DNA of 8,217 nucleotides from an uncultured Oscillospiraceae bacterium. GTDB taxonomy: Bacteria > Bacillota > Clostridia > Oscillospirales > Acutalibacteraceae. The translations under genes were made by a program, and so were the position numbers. This document shows, piece by piece, positions 1-4,839 of this stretch; within the stretch, counting starts at the first letter, position 1; each line of letters begins with the position of its first letter. The stretch lies in the NCBI GenBank assembly GCA_902461995.1, contig CABQAA010000083.1, positions 1-8,217 of the forward strand. The letters run 5' to 3'. The notes under the pieces were generated by a model. That model had not been told where the DNA came from. It did not search any database and saw nothing but the letters and a program-made list of their open reading frames with translations.

Positions 1-1184
1 GCACCATTCCGTTCGTGATCTCAATCGTGTTTCTGCTGATGACCGGGTTCAGCGTCACGGCTGTGAAATTCTCCATCCTGCTGACCTGTGTATGGTGGGC
101 GGTCTTCTCTATCCCGCTGCTCAAGAACGTCAAACAGACCTATTATGTCGAAACGCCGCCCGCCAAGCTGGCTTCGGCCGCCATGCACAATCTCGGGCGC
201 ACGATGAAGGACATCGTGCGCGACAAGGGGCTGCTGCTCTATCTGGTGGCATATTTCTTTTATATCGACGGGGTCGGCACGGTCATCAATCTGGCGACCA
301 ACTACGGGGCGACACTGGGACTCGGGTCTACCGGCATGATCCTGGCGCTGCTCGTGACCCAATTGGTCGCGGTGCCGTTTTCCATCCTGTTCAGCAAACT
401 TGCCTCCAAGGTGGGAGCGCTGCGGATGATCGGTGCGGCCATCGGGGTGTATGTCGTCATCTGCGGTGTGGGTTTCTTCATGGGACTCAACGTGGAACCT
501 TACCAGATCGAATATGCCGACGCCGTGAACCGTGCCGCTGATTCGGCAGCACGGCAGCCGAACGCGCTGCAGCTCACGGCGCATGACCGCAAGATATGGG
601 AGACGATGGTCGGAGATCTCCGGGAAAACGGCAAAAACGCCCTTTCCGCAGACGACCGGGAGGCCGCTTTCTGGACGGAAGACGAGAAGGGGAATTCCGG
701 AGTGCTCGGAGATGTGTATATGAGTCTGATGAGCAACGACGGGAAATACGCCTTTTCCTCTGCCAAAGTCCGGGAGTGGGCGGCTGCATCGATCCCGCAC
801 ATCCGGATGCAGCTTGACCCGTTCATCACCGACGCCGGAAAGCAGGAGGCGTATATGGGGGCACTGCGGCTGTCGTCGCTGCTGTTTTGGATTCTGGCGT
901 TCCTGGTGGGAACCGTACAGGGCGGCATTCAGGCACTTTCCCGCTCTTATTTCGGCAAGCTGGTGCCGCCTGAACGGTCCAATGAGTATTTCGGATTTTA
1001 CGATATTTTCGGCAAGTTCGCGTCGGTGATCGGACCGATGCTGTATTCCGTGTTCTATATGGCGACCGGCCGGGCGTCGATCGGGATCATCAGCCTGCTG
1101 GTGCTGTTCGGGGCTGGCGGGATTCTCCTGCTGGCCGGGCGGAAGCACCTGCCGAATGACCGCACCCCCTCCGGCGCGGCCTGA
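1..1184 (+). CDS. UMF1 / Atg22-like MFS transporter, 5'-truncated by window edge
   Basis: Integral membrane carrier of the major facilitator superfamily, UMF1 (Atg22-like) branch; its substrate is unknown. The frame is open from the left edge, so the N-terminus is missing and 393 residues are visible. Family marks are a transmembrane stretch containing FFYIDGVGTVI (about nt 255-288) and, near the C-terminus, GGIQALSRSYFGKLVPPER followed by EYFGFYDIFGKF (nt 922-1017), the characteristic loop between late helices. Hydrophobic helices lie near nt 15-135, 230-300, 330-385, 415-490, 860-925, 1015-1065 and 1070-1140. Between the helix ending near nt 490 and the one starting near 860 is a hydrophilic insert of about 120 residues, rich in Asp, Glu, Ala and Arg, predicted outside the membrane; I do not recall so long a loop in typical members. 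The gene ends at TGA 1182-1184, upstream of a hairpin terminator. The family call is confident; substrate and physiological role are open. Confidence 0.88.
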   Translation, partial: TIPFVISIVFLLMTGFSVTAVKFSILLTCVWWAVFSIPLLKNVKQTYYVETPPAKLASAAMHNLGRTMKDIVRDKGLLLYLVAYFFYIDGVGTVINLATNYGATLGLGSTGMILALLVTQLVAVPFSILFSKLASKVGALRMIGAAIGVYVVICGVGFFMGLNVEPYQIEYADAVNRAADSAARQPNALQLTAHDRKIWETMVGDLRENGKNALSADDREAAFWTEDEKGNSGVLGDVYMSLMSNDGKYAFSSAKVREWAAASIPHIRMQLDPFITDAGKQEAYMGALRLSSLLFWILAFLVGTVQGGIQALSRSYFGKLVPPERSNEYFGFYDIFGKFASVIGPMLYSVFYMATGRASIGIISLLVLFGAGGILLLAGRKHLPNDRTPSGAA

Positions 1185-1257
1185 CGGGTCGCGAAAAAAA
1201 GCGGAGCCGGTGTGTTCGTATCGGAGCCGCCGGAGGCGTGATTCCGCCGGAAAACAG

Positions 1258-1287
1258 AAACCCCGGGCCGTTATCGGTCCGGGGTTT
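1258..1287. terminator. Bidirectional intrinsic terminator between convergent genes
   Basis: A 13-base stem (1258-1270 with 1275-1287) closes on the four-base loop TTAT; the only imperfection is a G-T wobble on the + strand (A-C mismatch on the - strand). The arms start with AAA and end with TTT. On the - strand the stem is followed by TTTCTGTTTT, a fair U-tract; on the + strand by TTTCCTGT, a poorer one. It sits 74 bases past the MFS stop and 44 bases past the stop of the convergent Cys-rich gene, so it can serve both and is probably better for the latter. The rest of 1185-1330 holds nothing I recognise. Confidence 0.75.
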
Positions 1288-1330
1288 CCTGTACCCAAAA
1301 TTTCGGAAAGAACGCGGTGTGTCTCCGGGA

Positions 1331-2137
1331 TTACTTGTGGCCGCAGGCGCAGCCCTTGTCGTCACTCTTGGGAGGGAAGAACTCGTCCACAGGGAAGCAC
1401 ATCTTCTTGAACAGATCGCAGGGATTATCGCTCGTCGGGCAGCATTCCTTGGAGGGCATGCAGAAATCGTAGACGGGCATGAGCATCTGGACATTGCGCA
1501 CGAGCTGCACGATGGTGAAGATACCGATGGTGACGAGGACGACCTTGCCCTCGTGTCCGTCGCAGAAGCTGCCGCCGTACCGCTGGCAGATGCAGTCGGG
1601 GATGCTGCAGCATCCGCAGTCACACTTGCAGCACCCGCAGTCGCACGCCTCGACCAGACGGGCGGAGAGGATGATGGGCTCGGCAACCTGGACGCAGCAG
1701 CGCGGCATGTTGCGGGGAGGCATCTCCTGATGGTCATGCTGATTCGGGACGTACTCGCTGCAGAAGACCTTGACGTTGCCTTCGCTGCCGTACAGAATGA
1801 CCTTTTTCTGGAACACAGCGACGCCGCACACGGTTGTGCAGGGAACACCGTGGCCAGAATACACTTCGAGCTGGATCTCGAAGAAGAAGGTCAGATCGCA
1901 GGAATAATATCCGCGATTGAAGGGCAGGGACTCCACATCGATATAGGTGGTGATGATTTCCGCCTTTTTGGCGCGGACACTGACCGCGTGGTCAATGACC
2001 ATCTGATCCCGCTCGGTAAAGTATACCTGCAGATCTTCCAGACAGTCTTTGTCGGAGCAAGAGTCGTAAACGCGTCCGGCATCGACGCATACGGCTTCTT
2101 TGCAGCCGGCATCGTGGATGTACTTGTTATCAGGCAT
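1331..2137 (-). CDS. Cysteine-rich protein of unknown function (268 aa, 28 Cys)
   Basis: I cannot assign a function. The protein has 28 cysteines in 268 residues. Residues 1-40 carry four (C12, C17, C27, C32). Residues about 40-130 look like a beta-rich domain with few cysteines (LTFFFEIQLEVYS, KKVILYG). A core at 165-177 contains eight cysteines in 13 residues as a tandem CDCGCCK / CDCGCC. A hydrophobic segment at 198-221 (KVVLVTIGIFTIVQLVRNVQML) leads into VYDFCMP, and the acidic C-terminus ends with CACGHK. There is no clear signal peptide. The start is well placed: ATG 6 bases after AGGAGGA. The sequence resembles, from memory, uncharacterised conserved proteins of spore-forming Clostridia, and Cys-rich composition is common among spore-coat or exosporium proteins; metal binding is the main alternative. 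A degenerate sigma-K-like promoter upstream is compatible with the spore idea but does not prove it. It appears to be monocistronic, with a terminator on each side. Confidence 0.85.
   Translation of the reverse strand: MPDNKYIHDAGCKEAVCVDAGRVYDSCSDKDCLEDLQVYFTERDQMVIDHAVSVRAKKAEIITTYIDVESLPFNRGYYSCDLTFFFEIQLEVYSGHGVPCTTVCGVAVFQKKVILYGSEGNVKVFCSEYVPNQHDHQEMPPRNMPRCCVQVAEPIILSARLVEACDCGCCKCDCGCCSIPDCICQRYGGSFCDGHEGKVVLVTIGIFTIVQLVRNVQMLMPVYDFCMPSKECCPTSDNPCDLFKKMCFPVDEFFPPKSDDKGCACGHK
1607..1646 (-). repeat. Tandem 21-bp repeat encoding a CDCGCCK heptad
   Basis: Two near-identical 19-base copies, 1607-1625 and 1628-1646, start 21 bases apart and differ at two positions. They encode successive Cys-rich heptads (residues 165-171 and 172-177, the second lacking the final Lys) of the Cys-rich protein. 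The period is a whole number of codons, consistent with in-frame duplication of a metal- or disulfide-forming unit. Confidence 0.8.
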
Positions 2138-2143
2138 AAAAAA

Positions 2144-2150
2144 TCCTCCT
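2144..2150 (-). promoter_or_regulatory. Strong ribosome binding site of the Cys-rich gene
   Basis: AGGAGGA on the - strand, followed by six T residues and then ATG at 2137. This fixes the start and suggests efficient translation. Confidence 0.85.
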
Positions 2151-2198
2151 GTTCATTGATAGAGGAACCGGGCCGTCCAGCGGTACCCCTTCACTGTC

Positions 2199-2224
2199 AT
2201 CATATGAATGGCGGAAAAAAGGGT
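2199..2224 (-). promoter_or_regulatory. Possible sigma-K-like promoter of the Cys-rich gene
   Basis: On the - strand an AC (2224-2223) lies 16 bases before CATATGATG (-10 at 2206-2198). The published Bacillus sigma-K pattern is roughly AC, 16-17 bases, CATAnnnTA; here CATA and the T match and the last A is G. Such short patterns occur by chance, so this is only a candidate, made more interesting by the Cys-rich product. Confidence 0.22.
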
Positions 2225-2237
2225 GACGCTGATTCGC

Positions 2238-2246
2238 ATTCTAACA
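2238..2246 (-). promoter_or_regulatory. Possible extended -10 (sigma-A type) promoter
   Basis: The - strand reads TGTTAGAAT: a TG dinucleotide one base before TAGAAT (5 of 6 to TATAAT). No good -35 is present (TTCAAT at 18-base spacing is weak). It competes with the sigma-K-like site as the promoter of the Cys-rich gene. Confidence 0.3.
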
Positions 2247-2270
2247 CGAAAAATGGCAAAAATTGAAGAG

Positions 2271-2313
2271 AAAACAGGAGGTTGTCCGCGATTTTTCGGA
2301 CATCTCCTGTTTT
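2271..2313. terminator. Intrinsic terminator downstream of the antiporter gene
   Basis: Arms 2271-2280 and 2304-2313 pair over 10 bases (AAAACAGGAG with CTCCTGTTTT). After a small internal mismatch, 2283-2288 pairs with 2297-2302 over six bases, with an 8-base T-rich loop. Read on the - strand it ends in TGTTTTCTCTTC, a usable U-tract about 90 bases past the antiporter stop. The + strand also has a T run. Confidence 0.65.
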
Positions 2314-2329
2314 TCCGTGCGACGTATAT

Positions 2330-2365
2330 GACAAACGGCCGCACCATACGGTGCGGCCGTTTGTC
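2330..2365 (-). terminator. Perfect 16-bp hairpin just after the antiporter stop codon
   Basis: Arms 2330-2345 and 2350-2365 are perfectly complementary around a four-base loop. On the - strand the stem starts one base after the TAA stop (2369-2367). It lacks a proper U-tract (CATATACG follows), so it may be an RNA 3'-end stabiliser or the first half of a tandem terminator with the hairpin at 2271-2313, rather than a classic terminator alone. Confidence 0.6.
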
Positions 2366-2366
2366 T

Positions 2367-3578
2367 TTATCCGGCGGTCACTGTTTCTGGAAGGCCGGAG
2401 GGGGGAAGAGTCCGGTCATCCTTGCGGTAAAGGAGTTTCAGAAGGACCGGGGTCACGATGGAAGACACCATGATCAGCAAGATGACGGCGGTGAAATACA
2501 CCGGGGGAATCAGGCCGACGGCAAGGCCCTTCTGCGCGACGATCAGCGCGACCTCGCCGCGGGTCATCATGCCGACGCCCACCCGCAGTGAATCCTTCCA
2601 ATCAAAGCGGCAAATCCGGGCCGCCAGCCCACAGCCGACGATTTTGGTCCCCAAGGCCACCACGACGAACAAGACGCTGAACAGCAGCATCGAGCCGTCT
2701 ACGCCATGAATTTCGGTCTTTAAGCCGATACTGGCGAAAAAAATGGGACTGAACAGCATATAGGAGCTGACGTCGACCTTCCGTGCGATGTAGGCGGAAT
2801 CCTGAATGTTGCAGAAAATGATGCCCGCTACATAGGCCCCCGTGATATCCGCGATGCCGAAGAAGCGCTCGGCGGAAAACGCAAAGAGCAGGCAGACGGC
2901 AAATCCGAAAATCGGAATGCGGCGGCGATGGGGGTATTTTTTATCCAGCCACTTGAACAGCCAATAGAGCAGGATGCCCATCCCCGCAGCCGCCAGGATG
3001 AAGAGACCGGTGTTGACGACGACGGAGACCGGCCGGATTTCGGGATTCTTGAAGCCGATGACGAAGGTCAGCAGGATGATTCCCAGCACATCGTCGATGA
3101 TGGCGGCGGAGAGGATGGTGGTCCCCACCCGGCCCTTGAGTTTGCCCATTTCCCGGAGCGTTTCCACCGTAATGCTCACCGAGGTGGCGGTGATGATGGT
3201 GCCGATGAAGACCGCTTCAAAAAAGGCGTCCGACCCGACAGCCGCGAAGCCATATAAACAGGAATAAAGGAGAAAACCGCCCGCCAGCGGGACCACAACT
3301 CCCATGGCGGCGACGAACAGCGCGACGGGGCCGGTTCGCTTCATCTCTTTCAGGTCAGTTTCGAGACCCGCGACAAACATCAGCATAATCACGCCGAGTT
3401 CCGCCATCTGGGAGAGAAAATCGCTCTGATCGACCAGGTGCAAAACGTTCGGACCGATCAGAAGGCCGGCGATGATTTCACCGACCACTTGGGGAATGTG
3501 GATTTTGCGGACCAGCAGGCCGAAGGATTTTGCGGCGAGGATGATGACAGCCAGATCCAGGAAAAATTTGTAATTCAA
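2367..3578 (-). CDS. CPA2-type Na+(K+)/H+ antiporter, NapA/GerN-like
   Basis: Membrane exchanger of monovalent cations against protons (Na_H_Exchanger family, CPA2 branch), acting in cytoplasmic pH and salt homeostasis. The 403 residues are almost all membrane-spanning. Marks include IPQVVGEIIAGLLIGP (28-43), MLMFVAGLETDL (65-76), TATSVSITVETLREMG (130-145), the adjacent aspartates D162-D163 in AAIIDDVLGI, typical of electrogenic antiporters, and MMTRGEVALIVAQKGL (337-352). There is no C-terminal TrkA-N/RCK nucleotide-binding domain, so length and layout match NapA of Thermus and GerN of Bacillus rather than KefC. The start is TTG: an in-frame stop lies ten codons upstream with no ATG between, and AGAGGG lies 10 bases before TTG. 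It follows the AraC gene on the same strand after 145 bases. Ion selectivity (Na+, K+, Li+) cannot be read from sequence. Confidence 0.92.
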   Translation of the reverse strand: MNYKFFLDLAVIILAAKSFGLLVRKIHIPQVVGEIIAGLLIGPNVLHLVDQSDFLSQMAELGVIMLMFVAGLETDLKEMKRTGPVALFVAAMGVVVPLAGGFLLYSCLYGFAAVGSDAFFEAVFIGTIITATSVSITVETLREMGKLKGRVGTTILSAAIIDDVLGIILLTFVIGFKNPEIRPVSVVVNTGLFILAAAGMGILLYWLFKWLDKKYPHRRRIPIFGFAVCLLFAFSAERFFGIADITGAYVAGIIFCNIQDSAYIARKVDVSSYMLFSPIFFASIGLKTEIHGVDGSMLLFSVLFVVVALGTKIVGCGLAARICRFDWKDSLRVGVGMMTRGEVALIVAQKGLAVGLIPPVYFTAVILLIMVSSIVTPVLLKLLYRKDDRTLPPSGLPETVTAG

Positions 3579-3588
3579 TGCGGATGTG

Positions 3589-3594
3589 CCCTCT
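3589..3594 (-). promoter_or_regulatory. Ribosome binding site supporting the TTG start of the antiporter
   Basis: AGAGGG on the - strand, 10 bases before TTG (3578-3576). Because an in-frame stop precedes it and no ATG or GTG intervenes, this site decides for TTG. Confidence 0.6.
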
Positions 3595-3660
3595 TTCTCT
3601 CATGAGAATTGCTCATTCATAATTTCTTCACATTTTATGGTAAGCCCCGCATGAGAGAAA
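3594..3660. repeat. 11-bp inverted repeat around the antiporter promoter
   Basis: TTTCTCTCATG at 3594-3604 recurs as its exact reverse complement at 3650-3660, with 45 bases between. The distal copy lies in the spacer/-35 region of the candidate promoter; the proximal copy lies next to the ribosome binding site and partly overlaps the palindrome TCTCATGAGA (3598-3607). Confidence 0.7.
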
Positions 3661-3665
3661 ATCAA
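3637..3665 (-). promoter_or_regulatory. Candidate promoter of the antiporter gene
   Basis: On the - strand TTGATT (3665-3660) and TACCAT (3642-3637) are separated by 17 bases; each matches the sigma-A consensus at 4 of 6 positions. Transcription would begin near 3630, giving a leader of about 50 bases. The spacer contains one copy of the 11-bp inverted repeat, so a repressor there could block RNA polymerase. Confidence 0.4.
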
Positions 3666-3723
3666 GGGGAAAATCCGACTAATTTCGGGTATCGCCCCAT
3701 GGCATTTTTGGCATTCCTATCGG

Positions 3724-4665
3724 TCAGGCCGTGCTGTCCCGCCGGATGGCCTGCAGTTCGATGTCGTTTTTCCGTTCCCGCACCGATTGACGGCGGAACT
3801 CCGACATCGAGATGCGCTTCTCTTTCTGAAAGAATTTGGCGAGATTCTGCGCGCTGGAAAACCCCACCCGGACCGCGATTTCCTTCATCTGCAATTCGGT
3901 GAAGCGCAGATAGAAGCACACTTTTTTCAGACGCAGGTCCTTGACGTATTGATAATACGTGATTCCTTTATAAGTGTGGAACCACCGTTCCACCTGTTTT
4001 TTGTAGGTACGGAACTGCAGGCAGACGCTTTCCAGCGTGAGATCCCGGTCGATGTGGGTTTCGATGTATTCCAGGATGGCCTGCAGCTCGCCGCGTTCCA
4101 GACGCTGCTGCCGCTTCTCCTGCTGTTCGGGGGTCTGCATGCCGTATTGATAATGGATATTTTCGATGATCCGGATAATGTCCATGAAATAGGAACGGGT
4201 GCGGCAGGACCAGTACCAGTCGCCGCGATTTTGGATTTCGTAGGAACAAAAACGGGCGCACCGCATCAGCTGGTGCAGGATCTCCTCGCTCACGGCCATT
4301 CGGTTTTCATCCCCAAGGAAGGGCTGGAGCTGAAAAAACGAATGCTTCTCCGCCAGAGTAGGGAAATCGGGATGCCGCAGGGCTTCGTTTGTAAAACTCC
4401 GGTTGAGAAAAGAGGGATGGAAAAAGAGCACGCATCCGTCGCAGTGGACCAGGCGGCGGCAAACGAAACGGCGCCGGTCGTGCAGACAGAGTACGCAGGG
4501 AGCCGTGAGTTCCACCGCCTCTCCGTCCAGTTCCGCCGTCAGCTTGCCCTGAGACAGAATGAGCAGACGGAAGAACTGATGGGATTCGACGGACAAATCG
4601 GCTTTTTCGATCGGCAGGACCATGATGTGATCGGAAGTGGACCAAATCGGTATGGGTGTGGACAT
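3724..4665 (-). CDS. AraC-family transcriptional regulator with Cys-rich sensor half
   Basis: A 313-residue cytoplasmic DNA-binding regulator. Residues about 15-90 form a cupin-like sensor region including FFRLLILSQGKLTAELDGEAVELTAP (31-56) and FFHPSFLNRSF (81-91). Residues about 195-293 are the double helix-turn-helix: first HTH around LTLESVCLQFRTYKKQVERW (209-228), second around MKEIAVRVGFSSAQNLAKFF (260-279). The usual G-x-S-P after the second HTH is degenerate here (RISMSEFRR). The sensor half carries C57-x2-C60-x-H62 and H74-C75-x2-C78, plus C136, C140 and C154. The start at 4665 is chosen because GGGAGG lies 8 bases upstream; an in-frame ATG at 4710 has no binding site. It is divergent from the ABC exporter genes, their likely target, and precedes the antiporter on the same strand. 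The effector is unknown. Confidence 0.9.
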   Translation of the reverse strand: MSTPIPIWSTSDHIMVLPIEKADLSVESHQFFRLLILSQGKLTAELDGEAVELTAPCVLCLHDRRRFVCRRLVHCDGCVLFFHPSFLNRSFTNEALRHPDFPTLAEKHSFFQLQPFLGDENRMAVSEEILHQLMRCARFCSYEIQNRGDWYWSCRTRSYFMDIIRIIENIHYQYGMQTPEQQEKRQQRLERGELQAILEYIETHIDRDLTLESVCLQFRTYKKQVERWFHTYKGITYYQYVKDLRLKKVCFYLRFTELQMKEIAVRVGFSSAQNLAKFFQKEKRISMSEFRRQSVRERKNDIELQAIRRDSTA

Positions 4666-4673
4666 GAACGATT

Positions 4674-4679
4674 CCTCCC
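4674..4679 (-). promoter_or_regulatory. Ribosome binding site fixing the AraC-gene start
   Basis: GGGAGG on the - strand, 8 bases before ATG 4665-4663. It favours this start over the longer reading from ATG 4710-4708. Confidence 0.75.
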
Positions 4680-4690
4680 GGATGCATCGG

Positions 4691-4727
4691 CGTTTCCTTT
4701 TTCGACACATTGTCGTTTTTGGAAACG
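4691..4727. promoter_or_regulatory. Nested dyad upstream of the regulator gene (operator-like)
   Basis: CGTTTCC (4691-4697) pairs with GGAAACG (4721-4727), and CGACA (4703-4707) pairs with TGTCG (4711-4715), all centred on 4709. The outer and inner arms are separated on both sides by TTTTT (4698-4702, 4716-4720). It lies 26-62 bases before the regulator start. It could be a protein operator, such as an autoregulatory site, or an RNA structure in the regulator's leader. Confidence 0.5.
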
Positions 4728-4764
4728 TTTTTGATACGAATAGAAACCATATAAACGATCGAAT

Positions 4765-4792
4765 TCTGTAAGATAGGGATAGATCTTACAGA
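4765..4792. promoter_or_regulatory. 10-bp inverted repeat in the ABC exporter leader/operator region
   Basis: TCTGTAAGAT (4765-4774) and ATCTTACAGA (4783-4792) are perfect complements with an 8-base spacer. There is no U-tract, so it is not a terminator. It lies between the divergent genes, 48 bases before the ABC start, and is either a dimeric regulator site or an mRNA hairpin. The right arm can also pair with a third copy at 4810-4817. Confidence 0.55.
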
Positions 4793-4817
4793 TTATCCAA
4801 ATATTTTCAAATCTGTA
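4787..4817. promoter_or_regulatory. Overlapping alternative inverted repeat before the ABC start
   Basis: TACAGATT (4787-4794) is the exact reverse complement of AATCTGTA (4810-4817), with a 15-base AT-rich loop. It shares its left arm with the right arm of the repeat at 4765-4792, so the two hairpins exclude each other in RNA. Its 3' edge is 8 bases before the ribosome binding site. Confidence 0.45.
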
Positions 4818-4825
4818 CGAGAAAT

Positions 4826-4834
4826 GGACGTGAT
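4826..4834 (+). promoter_or_regulatory. Ribosome binding site supporting the TTG start of the first ABC gene
   Basis: GGACGTGAT matches 8 of 9 bases of GGAGGTGAT, the complement of the 16S 3' end, and ends 5 bases before TTG 4840. An in-frame TGA at 4831-4833 excludes any earlier start. Confidence 0.6.
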
Positions 4835-4839
4835 GTTGG

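Noticed and set aside
1185..1257. Repeated CGGAGCCG / CCGCCGG words after the MFS stop
   Set aside because: Short G+C-rich words without consistent spacing or stable pairing.
21..1298. Long - strand open frame opposite the MFS gene
   Set aside because: Low-complexity Arg/His/Gln-rich translation with no family features, antisense to a clear membrane protein; a by-product of G+C-rich codon use.
1600..1615. Perfect 16-bp palindrome GGATGCTGCAGCATCC
   Set aside because: Inside the Cys-rich coding region, where repeated Cys codons (TGC/GCA) easily create such symmetry; no reason to call it a site.
1238..2266. Long + strand open frame opposite the Cys-rich gene
   Set aside because: Runs through the terminator hairpin and into the intergenic region and has no ribosome site. 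The opposite strand has a strong AGGAGGA-ATG start and a conserved-looking protein.
3666..3723. Possible terminator after the AraC gene
   Set aside because: Only 3-4 bp complementary segments (CCGA/TCGG before ATTTT); too weak to call.
4666..4710. Fifteen-residue N-terminal extension of the AraC protein from ATG 4710
   Set aside because: No ribosome binding site upstream, the ATG lies in the centre of the nested dyad, and a good site precedes the internal ATG at 4665.
4718..4733. Catabolite-repression (cre)-like sequence around TGGAAACGTTTT
   Set aside because: The right end of the consensus (W-C-A) is missing, and the bases are better explained as the arm of the nested dyad.
3787..4734. 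Long + strand open frame opposite the AraC gene
   Set aside because: Exact antisense of an obvious AraC regulator with no recognisable domain of its own.
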